Below, piece after piece: positions 10,642 to 19,106 of a DNA stretch of 62,075 nucleotides. The notes under the pieces were generated by a model. The model saw only the letters and a list, made by a program, of their open reading frames with translations, was not told the DNA's origin and did no database searches. Location of the stretch: positions 1 through 62,075 of the forward strand of contig JAWLAT010000030.1 in NCBI GenBank assembly GCA_041395325.1, written 5' to 3'. Each line of letters starts with the position of its first letter. Position 1 is the stretch's first letter. The translations under genes were made by a program, and so were the position numbers. The DNA is from JAWLAT01 sp041395325. Lineage in GTDB: Bacteria; Pseudomonadota; Gammaproteobacteria; Xanthomonadales; SZUA-5.

Positions 10642-10914
10642 ATGACGACGCTGTACTACGACACTGCTGCTGCAGACGAAAAGCATCCTTGTGTTGTGAA
10701 GATAGGCGATAGTGACATTCTCGTTGAATATCGAGGCGAGACCGAAGAACTTGTTCAATATCGCGGTAAGAATGATGGCTCTGGTCACTTTGAGCTTCAA
10801 GCCGAATCGGTTAGTGGCCGCGGCACACTCCATATGTTTCTCGGTTCCAGTCATCTAGAAGGAAGCTGGATAGAGAGAGGCGCTAGAGGAATGTGGCGAA
10901 TTGAGTTGGCCTAA
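10642..10914 (+). CDS. Integron gene-cassette ORF, 90-aa protein of unknown function
   Basis: Encodes MTTLYYDTAAADEKHPCVVK... ending in RGMWRIELA; no family recognised. It is hydrophilic with alternating short beta-like segments and no membrane or signal sequence. Base composition is clearly more AT-rich than the flanking core genes. The stop codon TAA (10912-10914) lies inside the first core site of an attC element, the arrangement expected for the last codon of an integron cassette. The start is the most plausible ATG for this compact domain, but its ribosome site is weak. Confidence 0.55.
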   Translation: MTTLYYDTAAADEKHPCVVKIGDSDILVEYRGETEELVQYRGKNDGSGHFELQAESVSGRGTLHMFLGSSHLEGSWIERGARGMWRIELA

Positions 10915-10968
10915 CAGTTCATTCAAACCCGCGCCGCTTCGCGGCGCGGCTCAATTCGGGCGTTGGAG
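10909..10968 (+). other. attC site (59-base element) of an integron gene cassette
   Basis: The left core GCCTAAC (10909-10915, matching RYYYAAC) and right core GTTGGAG (10962-10968, close to GTTRRRY) flank an imperfect palindrome whose centre is CCGCGCCGC-TTC-GCGGCGCGG. Arms TTCAAACC and CTCAATT pair with an unpaired spacer, as in attC hairpins. The layout closely resembles Xanthomonas-type attC sites. No integrase gene and no second attC was seen in the window. A plain terminator is less likely because there is no T-tract and the outer cores match. Confidence 0.8.
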
Positions 10969-11025
10969 CTCTCTGACGAACCTTCGTCACTAACTGTCTC
11001 GAAGTTATTGGAAGGAGTAATAGAC

Positions 11026-12688
11026 TTGAGCATTGTTCATATGCGGCAAATCGGTGCGTTCCTTGAGGCGAACTATCGTCAAATCGTAGATGTTTCTGAC
11101 GCACCGCAGGGTTGCGCTGAAGATTACTTTAGGACCAGATCGCTTGCCGCGTACGCGATCAAGACCCTTGCTGAGATTCCCTTCGATGCTTCTGCCGCCG
11201 CCATCGTCGACGGCTACGGCGACAATGGCATTGACGCACTCTACTACAGCTCAAGTGAGCGCCTTCTATATTTGGTCCAGTCAAAGTGGAAGTAGCAATG
11301 GCTCTGGCTCTATCGCGGTGGGGGACGTTCAAAAGTACATTCAGGGGTTTCGAGACTTGATCAACGCGCGGCTCGACCGGTTCAACGGAAAGATACAGAA
11401 GCGGAAAAGCGAGATTAATCAGGCGCTCGATGACGCGAAGACCCGTATCATAATGATTCTCGTTTACACTGGCACCCAGCCGCTGAGCCAGGAAGTCAAC
11501 AATTTAATTGAAGACCTAAAATCGGAGATTAATGATCCGACTGAGCTTCTCATCGTAAAGCCGCTACGTCAGGTCAACCTCTACAGCTCGATTGCCCACG
11601 GGGCTGAGGCCCAGCCAATCAACGTTGAGGTTGGCTTGCAGTCGTGGGGTCAGGTTCGAGAGCCATATCAAGCCTACTACGGCCAAGTCGCGGCGACTGA
11701 GGTTGCTGAGTGGTGGCGCTCGCACTTCCCGCATGTTTTTGCTCCCAACATAAGGATTTACCTTGGCAACACGGATGTGAACAACGCAATATTGGAGACG
11801 ATAGCTACCAATCCGGAAAGCTTCTGGTACTTCAATAACGGCATCACAGCGCTTTGTGGGTCGATAACAAAAAAGCCGCTTGGTGGGAGTGGTCGTGATA
11901 TGGGGATATTCGACTGTCAGGATTTCAGGATTGTTAACGGCGCACAAACGGTTGGTTCGATAGCTGCAGCTGCCGAAAAATATCCCCAAGCTATCGAGCA
12001 GGCGAAGGTGCCCATCCGCATAGTTTCGCTGGCTGATTCCCCAGAGGGCTTTGGTCGCTCTATAACAAGAACCAATAATACGCAGAACCGCATAGATCGC
12101 CGAGACTTCGTCGCGCTTGATGGAAACCAAGAGCGGATCCGAAGCGAGCTTCACCTAGAAGGTGTTTCCTACGTCTACAAGTCGGGAGACGTACTAGCTC
12201 AAGGGGTTGCCGGTTTTGATCTTGTTGAGGCTACGGTAGCCTTGGCGTGCGTGCATCCCGATCTGTCTCTGGCCGTACAAGCCAAGAGGGAGATCGGCAA
12301 ACTGTGGGACGATATTGAAAAGGCACCGTACAAAGCCCTTTTCAATGAGGGGATTTCCGGCCCTCAGCTTTGGCGGTACGTTCAGGTTCTCAGGGTAATC
12401 GAGCGGGCTTTGGATAGCAGCAAGGCGGATGGAGGCCGAGCGCGGCTTTGCGCTGTCCACGGAAACCGGCTTATTGCGCATATGGTATTTCGTAGTTTGG
12501 AAAAAGGCATACTGAACGAGTTCGGTGAAATTTCCGATGCCCACACCTCTGAAATTGCGGAGATCACGCAGAACGCCTATGAGCATGTTTTCTCTGCTTT
12601 AGAGGAAAGATACCCAGATTCCTATCCGGCTAGTCTTTTCAAGAACATGACAAAGTCCAAGGATGTTGTCGGGGCGGCTTCTGAATAG
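11026..12688 (+). pseudogene. AIPR-family abortive phage infection protein, broken by a one-base frameshift
   Basis: AIPR (abortive infection phage resistance) proteins are anti-phage factors with a nuclease-like N-terminus. The first frame (11026-11295) carries a PD-(D/E)XK-like core, DNGIDALYY then LVQSKW, and stops at TAG. From about 11290 the next frame continues SSNGSGSIAVGDVQKYIQGF and runs to 12688 with the family's SFWYFNNGITALC and IVNGAQTVGSI motifs. Removing one A near 11289 would give a 553-residue protein. Start: TTG at 11026 behind GGAAGGAG, or ATG at 11041. The gene lies straight after attC and is AT-rich. No slippery heptamer is seen, so I read it as a mutation. Confidence 0.8.
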
Positions 12689-12856
12689 CCTGAGGAGAGG
12701 AACAGGGGACAACCGCCTACTCGAGGGGGGCTCGTCAAGGACGATGCGAAGGTGTCGCGTTAACGAAAATTCGGGCACGTTTGCAGCGCCATCCCGGCCA
12801 AAGCGGCTTGATCAGCCGGCTTCGTAGCGGAAACTTTGAATTCCAGGCACATCAAA

Positions 12857-12877
12857 GCCGCCGACACTATCGGCGGC
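12857..12877 (-). terminator. Hairpin at the end of the RAYT remnant
   Basis: An 8-bp perfect stem (GCCGCCGA / TCGGCGGC) with a 5-nt loop. On the minus strand it is followed by TTTGATG, just beyond the RAYT stop, so it could terminate that transcript. Confidence 0.45.
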
Positions 12878-12894
12878 GGTTCGGATTTGCGATT

Positions 12895-13925
12895 TCAGGC
12901 CGGCTTGGGCTGGGCGCGGCGCTCAGCCAATCGTTTTGCTACGCCAAGCCCCTGCATCCACCGCTGACCGATGGCCTCGGCGTAGGCAAGGATGCCTTGA
13001 GCCGCACCGATGACGCGGTAGAAGTCATTCTCGGTGCCCTTGACCTGGGTGGTTCAGGCACGTTTCGAGAGGTCCAGATTTCGCAGCAATGCTGGTGTCT
13101 GCTCGCTGTCGCCTATGCCTAGTGCATCCAGTACTGACCGTGCCCCAGCCTCGATCCTGCCGCGCTTGCCGGGATGCATGACCCGTCCGGTCCAGTCGAC
13201 CAAACCCAGGTAGTGGCGCACCGAGATGCCCAGTGACAGCTGACCCGGCACGCCGGCGACCGGTTCGATGATCCTGTCGAGGTTGCCGATCCTTCGGGCC
13301 GTTTCCCGAATACGTTGCTGGATCGAGGTGTAGTCGGATGATTGCGAGGTCCTCGGCCATCCCAGCCCGGACCGGGTTCAGGTCGATGTAGGTCATGACC
13401 GACAACACCGCCTGCTCGTCGAGCAGTCGCTGGCACTTGAAGCGGCCTTCCAGAATCGACCGGTGACGTTGTCCTCGATGTTGGCGCGACGGGCGACGTG
13501 TTCGTTGAGGCACTTCATGAATTCGGAGACTGACGCCAGCCGGACCGAATCTCCGCGACCTTGCCGTCCTCTCGCAGGAGCTTGTCGATCCGTTGCGCCT
13601 TCTGCTGCTCAGTCTGATCGGCCGGGCAGTACAGCTGCAGCCAGCGCTCGGCACACTCCCGATCAGACCAGCCCTCGACCCAAGTCGGATCAAACTCCAG
13701 TGCCAGATGCAGATGGTTGGACATGGCTGCATAGGCCAGCACCCGCACGGCAAAGATCGCCGCCAGCTCGTTCATGCGCTCGACCAGCCACTGCCGGCGA
13801 TGCTCGTAGGAACGCCCGGTGAGTTGGTCGAAGCCACACAGCCAAGCGCGCCGCACGCAGCGGGATACGCAGTGGTAGTAGCCGAAGGCGCCAGGTGGGG
13901 CGATGGCGGAGCGGGCGGTGGTCAT
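12895..13925 (-). pseudogene. REP-associated tyrosine transposase (RAYT, Y1 type), copy 1, frameshifted
   Basis: Y1 single-strand transposase of the IS200/IS605-like RAYT group, which mobilises REP palindromes. It starts MTTARSAIAPPG at 13925, matching the start of copy 3. It has the YYHCVSRCVRR opening, the HUH motif in MSNHLHLALEF and later MTYIDLNPVRAGM. The frame changes at least twice: after EIRSGW near 13520, and again after the ...NPVRAG section near 13340. The tail (LGISVRHYLGLVDWTGR, then GILAYAEAIGQRWMQ) is in other frames and runs to a TGA at 12895-12897. It is certainly inactive as encoded. Confidence 0.8.
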
Positions 13926-14073
13926 GGGCGCCAAACTGACCGGCATCCCCGACGCTGTCTGTAGGCCGCTGGTGCGGATTCATTGCGGAATCAGGCGGCC
14001 GTTGGTGGCGGAATAGTCTGCTAGTGTGCGGGTGTCCTCCCCCTGCCCTCGCTGATGCTGGGAAGCATGCGCC

Positions 14074-14490
14074 ATGATTGTTGAGCTCGAGTCTGAAATT
14101 GAACGGTGGTCAGATTTTGTTCGCGGCAAGGTCGATGCGCCGTTTCGCACCATCGAGGTTCGACGAGACGAAGGTCACTCACACCGACATCGGAGCGGGC
14201 ACTGGCATCTCTATTCGTTCTGGCTTCATGACAACACATCCTTGAAGATTGGTCTTGCAGGACCGAACAGTGCCGCTCGCTTCAACAACCAGCACTACAA
14301 TCCAAACTCAGCGAATTCAAATCTCGCAAAGTCGCTCTTGAGCGACGGCCGATGTACTGAACCTGCGAAGGCTTGGATTATTTATAATACATATCGTCTT
14401 AATGCCGTGTTCTCTGGCTTTACTCAGCCCCTTGCGCACGCTCTGGAAACCTATCTTCATTTGGTCTTCAAGCCGGCATATGAAAAGTGA
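14074..14490 (+). CDS. Possible GIY-YIG-like nuclease domain protein (138 aa)
   Basis: A small soluble protein, more AT-rich than the core genome. The segment HLYSFWLHDNTSLKIGLAGP with ARFNNQHYNP, followed by a C-terminal HALETYLHLVFKPAYE, resembles the GIY-YIG layout: an N-terminal hairpin with a Lys-Ile-Gly turn and a late Glu before a Tyr/His-rich helix. This is motif recognition only; the GIY and YIG triads themselves are degenerate. It lies 91 bases upstream of another nuclease-like gene on the same strand, so the two may be co-transcribed. It could instead be a cassette protein of unknown role. Confidence 0.45.
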   Translation: MIVELESEIERWSDFVRGKVDAPFRTIEVRRDEGHSHRHRSGHWHLYSFWLHDNTSLKIGLAGPNSAARFNNQHYNPNSANSNLAKSLLSDGRCTEPAKAWIIYNTYRLNAVFSGFTQPLAHALETYLHLVFKPAYEK

Positions 14491-14581
14491 TGCGCTTGGC
14501 ATGAATGAACCGGCTGCTCTGATTGCTTGCGGAATCGCCGCGGCAGAACCGCTTCGCAGAATCACTTAATCACTGCCACTT

Positions 14582-15058
14582 ATGCCAAATCCAGAAACGC
14601 AGAGGGATTACTTCGCTGAGCTATATGTCGCCGGCATATTCGGAGACGCTGGCTGGGCTGTCTATTTCCCAAAGCGAGATGTAGGTTTTGATTTCGTGGT
14701 TTCCAAGACGGTTTCCGGGAACATCTTGTTGCGCCCAGTGCAGGTCAAAGGCCTTTACCCCACTAGCGCAAAGAAAGACAAGGTCACCTATGGATTTCAG
14801 GGTAATCTGACCGCGGTTCACCCAGATATGATTCTTGTCCTCCCGTTCTTCGCGGCTCACGAGCGTGGCGTTGCACCTGAGCAAATCGCGTACATGCCTT
14901 ATTCTCAGCTCCGCGCAAGAGAACGCGGTGGCGTTCGGTGCGTTCCCGCAAAGTTCATATCGGGGCACGCAGTCCCGCGCGAGTCGTTTGAGCGGTACTT
15001 CGGGGCTGCCGGCCTAGCCTCTTTGGAGCAAGACACTTGGGGTAATAATCGTCATTAG
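14582..15058 (+). CDS. Small PD-(D/E)XK-like protein (158 aa), DUF4365-like
   Basis: Starts MPNPETQRDYFAELYVAGIF. The spacing of a conserved Asp (KRDVGFDFVV) and a Q-V-K strand (LRPVQVKGLY) matches the D-x(n)-(E/Q)-x-K active site of restriction-endonuclease-fold proteins. The remainder (HPDMILVLPFF, QIAYMPYSQL) fits alternating strands. Its length is short but complete for a single-domain member. Composition is AT-rich and foreign-looking. It may act with the gene upstream as a small defence or DNA-processing pair; that is inference. Confidence 0.5.
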   Translation: MPNPETQRDYFAELYVAGIFGDAGWAVYFPKRDVGFDFVVSKTVSGNILLRPVQVKGLYPTSAKKDKVTYGFQGNLTAVHPDMILVLPFFAAHERGVAPEQIAYMPYSQLRARERGGVRCVPAKFISGHAVPRESFERYFGAAGLASLEQDTWGNNRH

Positions 15059-15526
15059 AACGAACTGAGAACCGGGGGACACCGAGAGGGCAAAGAGCCC
15101 GGGACATACATGGACGCCTCCCCCCACTCAACCCCCAGCTGACGGCTTTTTCGTAGTCTGGGGGCTTCCTTGGGGTGCGCGCGGAGCTCGTGCCCACACG
15201 CTACCGGTGTTTCCTTCTGCCGAACCCGCTTTTGCTTTGGTTCTTTCGTCAGTCGCTGGAACACCAGCACCGGACCACTGAAGACAAACGGTTCACGGAC
15301 ATACATTCGGCGTCTTGATGGGCGACTTTGTTGCGCCCGCGCCATGGTGAGATCCGGGTCCTGGCGGCCTATACACGCGGGCGAGCTCGTGGCTCGTGTC
15401 CCAGGTCAGGTTCCCGCCAGGTCGGATGACCGTTGCTTCACCAGTGCAATGGAGTTCGCGGTGGGGCTCCTTGTGTCGCTAAAGGGGTTCTATTCAGTCA
15501 GCGTCGAAATGGTGGATGGTTGGGTC

Positions 15527-16467
15527 TCAGCCCGCGCATGCCTTCGCGTCGGCGCGGAAGGCCCGCGCGAGGTCGAAGGGCTCATCGCAGGCCAGCGCCC
15601 GCCAGGCCAATCGGGTCAGCTTGTTGGCGTAGGCCACGATCGCCCGCTTGCGGCCGCGACGTTGCACCAGACCCTCGAGCCAGCGCTGCATCGGCCCTTC
15701 TTGCCGATCCAGCCAGCGGATCACCGTTCTGGCGCCGTGGATCAGCTGGCGCCTCAAGTAGCGGTCGCCGTTCTTGGTGATGTGACCCAGCTGCACCTTG
15801 CCGCCGGTGCCGTTCTGCCTGGGCACCAGTCCTACCCAGGCCGACATCTGCCGCCCGTTCTTGAACTGTTTGCCATCACCAGCCTTGGCGATCAGCGAGG
15901 CAGAGATGACCGGCCCAATACCAGGAATCTGCTGCGCCCGATCGTAGGCCGGGTAGCGACGAGCCAGCTCGATCAGGGCCTTCTCGGTCTCGGTCACGCG
16001 TTCGTTGACGCGCACCAGGTCTTGCGCCAGCTGACCCAGGATCAGCGCAGTCTGCGCCGAATGCAGTTCTGACTGCACCGACAGCTCACTGATGTCGATC
16101 AGCAGCGCTTCGATGCCCTTGCCGAAGTGCAGTCCGAACTCCCGGCCGATGCCGCGAATCTGGTTCGATTTGGCGGCACGCTCGGTGATCAGCGCATCGC
16201 GCACCGACACCAGCATGGCCAGGTCCTGCTGCTCGATCGATTTCACCGGCACCGTGTGGATGCCCGGACGCAACGCCGCTTCGCAGATCGCCAATGCGTC
16301 GTGGGCATCGCTCTTGTGCACGCGCCGGAAGGCCTTGACGTACTGCGGTGGGATCAGCCGTACTTCGTGACCATGTGACTGCGCCAGCCGGCCCCAATAG
16401 TGCGCCAAGCTGCAGGCCTCCATCGCCACCAAGGACGGCGGTGTGTTGGCGAGCAATTGCAACGCCG
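15527..16467 (-). pseudogene. IS110-family transposase, C-terminal part (DEDD recombinase)
   Basis: The C-terminal 311 residues of a DEDD site-specific recombinase. ALQLLANTPPSLVAMEACS carries the family Glu, KSDAHDALA the Asp, and a Transposase_20 segment runs from QIPGIGPVISASLIAK to GDRYLRRQLIHG. Its N-terminus lies at 17711-17822 beyond an inserted IS3 element. Joining base 17711 to 16464 across one copy of the CCG target duplication restores a continuous 349-residue frame (...AKLSPVA-A-LQLLAN...), so only the insertion has broken it. The ATG-initiated frame upstream of 16468 belongs to the IS3 end and is not the real N-terminus. Confidence 0.85.
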
Positions 16468-17710
16468 TGAACCTGCCCCGCCGAAACGGACGCCAGGAAG
16501 CGATACTTTGATCGCTACCTGGAGGTTCCCATGCAACGCATTGCACGTCGTCGTTACACCGACGACTTCAAGTCTCAGGCCGTGGCTTTGGCCGAATCGG
16601 TCGGTCCGGCCGAGGCGTCCCGGCAGTTGGATATGTCGGTCAAGACTTTGGCCAACTGGCTGACCGCTGCCCGTGCCGGTCAGCCGCTGAGTTCACCTGG
16701 CCGCAAGCCGGTCAGCGACGTGGAGGCCGAGTTGGCTCGGCTGCGGGCTGAGAATGCCACGCTCAAGATGGAGCGCGAGATCCTAAAAAAGCGACGGCGT
16801 TCTTTGCCAAGGAGTCCAAGCGCTTCGTCGCTCGTGAACGGACTCGCTATCCGGTCCGGATGCTGTGTCGCCTGCTGGCGGTGTCGGTATCCGGATTTCA
16901 TGGTTCCTTGCATCGCCAACGCCGCCCAGACCCGGACTTGGCCGTGCGCGCTGATCTGCGCTCGATCCACGCCAGCAGCTGGCACTTATGGTCGCCCACG
17001 TCTGGTGCACGCCTTGCGGGCTCGTGCTCATGCTGTCGGGCCCAAGCGTGTGGCCCGGCTGATGCGTGAGGAAGGGCTTGCTGGCAAGGTCAAGGGACGC
17101 TTCAAGCCTCGGACCACCGACAGCCGACACCGCCGCCCGCTGGTGGAGAACCGGCTGGATCGGCGATTTGCCGTGGACAGTCCGGTACCCGCCTGGGTCG
17201 GGGACATCACCTATCTGCCGACTCGAGAGGGCTGGCTGTACCTGGCCACGGTGATCGACCTGCGCACTCGGCAGGTACTGGCTACAGCCTGTCCGAGCGC
17301 ATGCCCGACGATCTGGTGCAACAAGCCATTCGTGAACGCTTGGTCAGCCTCGCCAGTTGGCCCGGGCGTGTTGTTCCACTCCGACCGTGGTAGTCAGTAC
17401 GCCAGCGCGGATTTCGGAAAGACACTGACCGCACATGGCTTCGTGCCGAGCATGAGTGGCAAGGGCAACTGCTGGGACAACGCCGTAGCCGAGAGCTTCT
17501 TCGCCACCCTCAAGAACGAAGAAGCCACCGGCGTGTACCCGACCAAAGCCGCCGCCCACGCCGCCATCGCCAGCTATATCCACGGCTTCTACAATCCAAC
17601 CCGGTTGCACTCCGCTCTCGGCTATCGGTCGCCAAACGACTACGCCAAGTCGGTCGAGCAAGCCGCGTGACCCTGTGCTTCTTGGCGTCCGTTCTCAGGG
17701 GGCAGGTTCA
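16468..17710 (+). mobile_element. IS3-family element nested in the IS110 transposase (1243 bp, TSD CCG)
   Basis: The left end TGAACCTGCCCC at 16468 and the same sequence inverted ending at 17710 form the terminal repeats; the outer repeats agree over about 30 bases with a few mismatches. The bases CCG flank both ends (16465-16467 and 17711-17713), the 3-bp duplication expected of IS3. It carries one orfA/orfB transposase region. Confidence 0.9.
16531..17670 (+). pseudogene. IS3 transposase OrfAB with frameshifts
   Basis: OrfA has an HTH (YTDDFKSQAVALAES, TLANWLTAARAG) and a leucine zipper, ending at an A6G run (16785-16791), the usual -1 programmed slippage site. OrfB then reads TAFFAKESKRFVARER in the shifted frame. 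Extra or missing bases near 16985, 17280 and 17365 move the frame back and forth. By chance they leave one long open frame whose middle sections (for example RRRSLPRSPS and VLATACPSACP) are out-of-frame translation. DDE residues are visible in GDITYLP, LFHSDRGSQY and NAVAESFFATLKNE. Probably inactive. Confidence 0.8.
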
Positions 17711-17822
17711 CCGCGACCGGTGAGAGCTTGGCGTTCTTCCTCACCTTGTCGTGCTCGTCGAGCACGCACGCCTGCACCACACGCTTTGCCAGATCGAGCC
17801 CGAGCACCTTAACCTTCAGCAT
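17711..17822 (-). pseudogene. IS110-family transposase, N-terminal fragment
   Basis: Encodes MLKVKVLGLDLAKRVVQACV to KLSPVA, with the first catalytic Asp in GLDLAK. GAGGAG lies 7 bases upstream of the ATG at 17822. The fragment is cut at 17711 by the IS3 insertion and continues in frame at 16464. The residues read past 17711 (VNLPPENG...) are IS3 terminal sequence. Confidence 0.85.
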
Positions 17823-17910
17823 GGACGTCTCCTCATTTTGCGACTGGTAGTCCCTCGCCGGGGATTCCAGTCTGGCGCACTACGACGCCGTTCGATGAGG
17901 AGGCGTCCAT
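17821..17910. repeat. 16-bp inverted repeat and inner hairpin at the IS110 5' end
   Basis: ATGGACGTCTCCTCAT (17821-17836) and ATGAGGAGGCGTCCAT (17895-17910) are inverted with one mismatch. Between them GACTGG...CCAGTC forms a second hairpin. The left arm contains the transposase start codon and ribosome site, so folding could sequester translation initiation. It also carries the element's right sub-terminal repeat. Confidence 0.6.
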
Positions 17911-17951
17911 CTCATCACGCACGCAAACTCTCGCGAGTCACGCAGATCACG

Positions 17952-18077
17952 ATGCAGATGGTTGGACATCGCCGCATGGGCCAGCACACGCACCGCAAAA
18001 ATCGAAGCCAGCTCGTTCACTCGCGCCACCAGCCATTCACGGCGATGGTCGTAGCACTTTCCGGTCAGACAGTCCTG
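17952..18077 (-). pseudogene. RAYT transposase fragment, copy 2 (middle part)
   Basis: QDCLTGKCYDHRREWLVARV followed by NELASIFAVRVLAHA and AMSNHLH aligns with residues of RAYT copy 1 around the HUH motif. The match ends just after the HUH His pair, close to the IS110 end, and begins directly beside the stop of the gene at 18079. It is a fragment with no function. Confidence 0.75.
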
Positions 18078-18078
18078 T

Positions 18079-18697
18079 TCAGCTCGAACCATCGAACTGC
18101 GTGGGATCCAGATCCAACAGCAGGGCGAGCTGCGTCAGTTCCTCATCCAGCAGATCGCGGCTCTCGGCCGCCTCTTCATCAGGCTGACGCGGATTGCGAC
18201 GCGCCTGATAGTGGTAGCGCGCGCGCAGCGACTGCAGCAAGGCGAGCATGCCCGTCAGCAGTGTCACCGAGTGGGCTCGGCGCCCGCGGCTCCGCACGCG
18301 TGTCCAGCTCCCACAGGCCGCCGTCAGGGGCCAGGCCCACCCAGCGATCGGCGGTGATTGGCATCTCGGCGTCGATGCACAACAGCGGCAGCCAGCCAGG
18401 GTATCGATTCGCCATTGCTTCGATGGCCGGATCGGCAACACGACGCCAGGCTTGGCTGAGCTCGACCAGGTCGTCGCTGGCTGACCACAATCGCCAAGGC
18501 CACAACGGCTGGCCAAAAAGCGGCAAGCTGCCACGACGCCACAGCTGTTCCAGCAGCGGCAACTCGCCCGTAGGCGCGCTGCGGATCATGGCCGCCAGGA
18601 AGTCGGCCCGGCCGACCGCGGATGCCCGCAGGCGCTCGGCGCGAGCCCGCCAGGCTGCGGCGTTCTCGGGCCAGGCGGTGTCTGGGTTCGGCGTCAT
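18079..18697 (-). pseudogene. Unknown gene B of a three-gene module, frameshifted
   Basis: Starts MTPNPDTAWPENAAAWRARA; its ATG overlaps the stop of the membrane gene upstream (ATGA), suggesting translational coupling. The first frame reads to about 18290 (YPGWLPLLCIDAEMPITADR, then GGLWELDTRAEPRA). The protein-like sequence then continues one base over as HSVTLLTGMLALLQSLRARY, ending FDGSS at a TGA (18079-18081). One inserted base would explain this. The tryptophan-rich middle with a GGLWELD turn is reminiscent of SMI1/KNR4-like immunity proteins, but that is a weak resemblance. The 3' end abuts a RAYT fragment. Confidence 0.55.
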
Positions 18698-19106
18698 TCG
18701 CGGCCGCGCAGGTGTCGCAACAGTCTCACCAGGCCATGCTGCCTCAGCAGCAAGGCAACGCCCAGCAGCAGCGTGGCGATGGTTGCGGCCAGCTCCGGAC
18801 CGAAGCTGTGCGCCCACAGCATCTGCATGTCCATCATCTCGGTGCCGTCTAGCGTCAACAGCCACCAAGCCAGCGACCGCACCAGACTGATCAGGGCGCT
18901 GACCACCAGCCACAGCCCCAGCAACCCGAACAGCGCGGTTTCCAGATGTTCCACGCCGTCGAGCGACAGCGCTTGCTCGCCACTGTGGCGATAGAAGAAG
19001 CGCCGGGCGACCAACAGGTTCAGCGACCACAGGACCGCGCCCGCGATCACCGGCAACACGATCATCGCCAACACGGCCAAGGTTCGACTGGTGTCCCGAA
19101 GCTCCT

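Larger units (their letters stand above)
15110..17910 (-). mobile_element. IS110/IS1111-family element interrupted by an IS3 element
   Basis: Sub-terminal inverted repeats ATGGACGCCTCC (15110-15121) and GGAGGCGTCCAT (17899-17910) bracket the transposase. Subtracting the nested IS3 (1243 bp plus a 3-bp duplication) leaves about 1555 bp, the usual IS1111 size. The transposase reads leftwards. About 415 bases of non-coding sequence follow its stop and about 90 precede its start, the IS1111 arrangement in which the long downstream end is expected to encode the guide (bridge) RNA. Exact outer ends cannot be fixed, since IS1111 repeats lie a few bases inside them. Confidence 0.7.

Noticed and set aside
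10909..10968. Plain rho-independent terminator instead of attC
   Set aside because: No T-tract, and both outer core sites and the cassette stop-codon position fit attC.
11285..11300. Programmed frameshift in the AIPR gene
   Set aside because: No slippery heptamer or downstream stem was seen; a simple one-base insertion explains it.
15055..15345. Minus-strand 96-aa frame (MYVREPFVFSGPVLVFQRL)
   Set aside because: Lies across the presumed IS110 end with no ribosome site and no recognisable fold; not supported as a gene.
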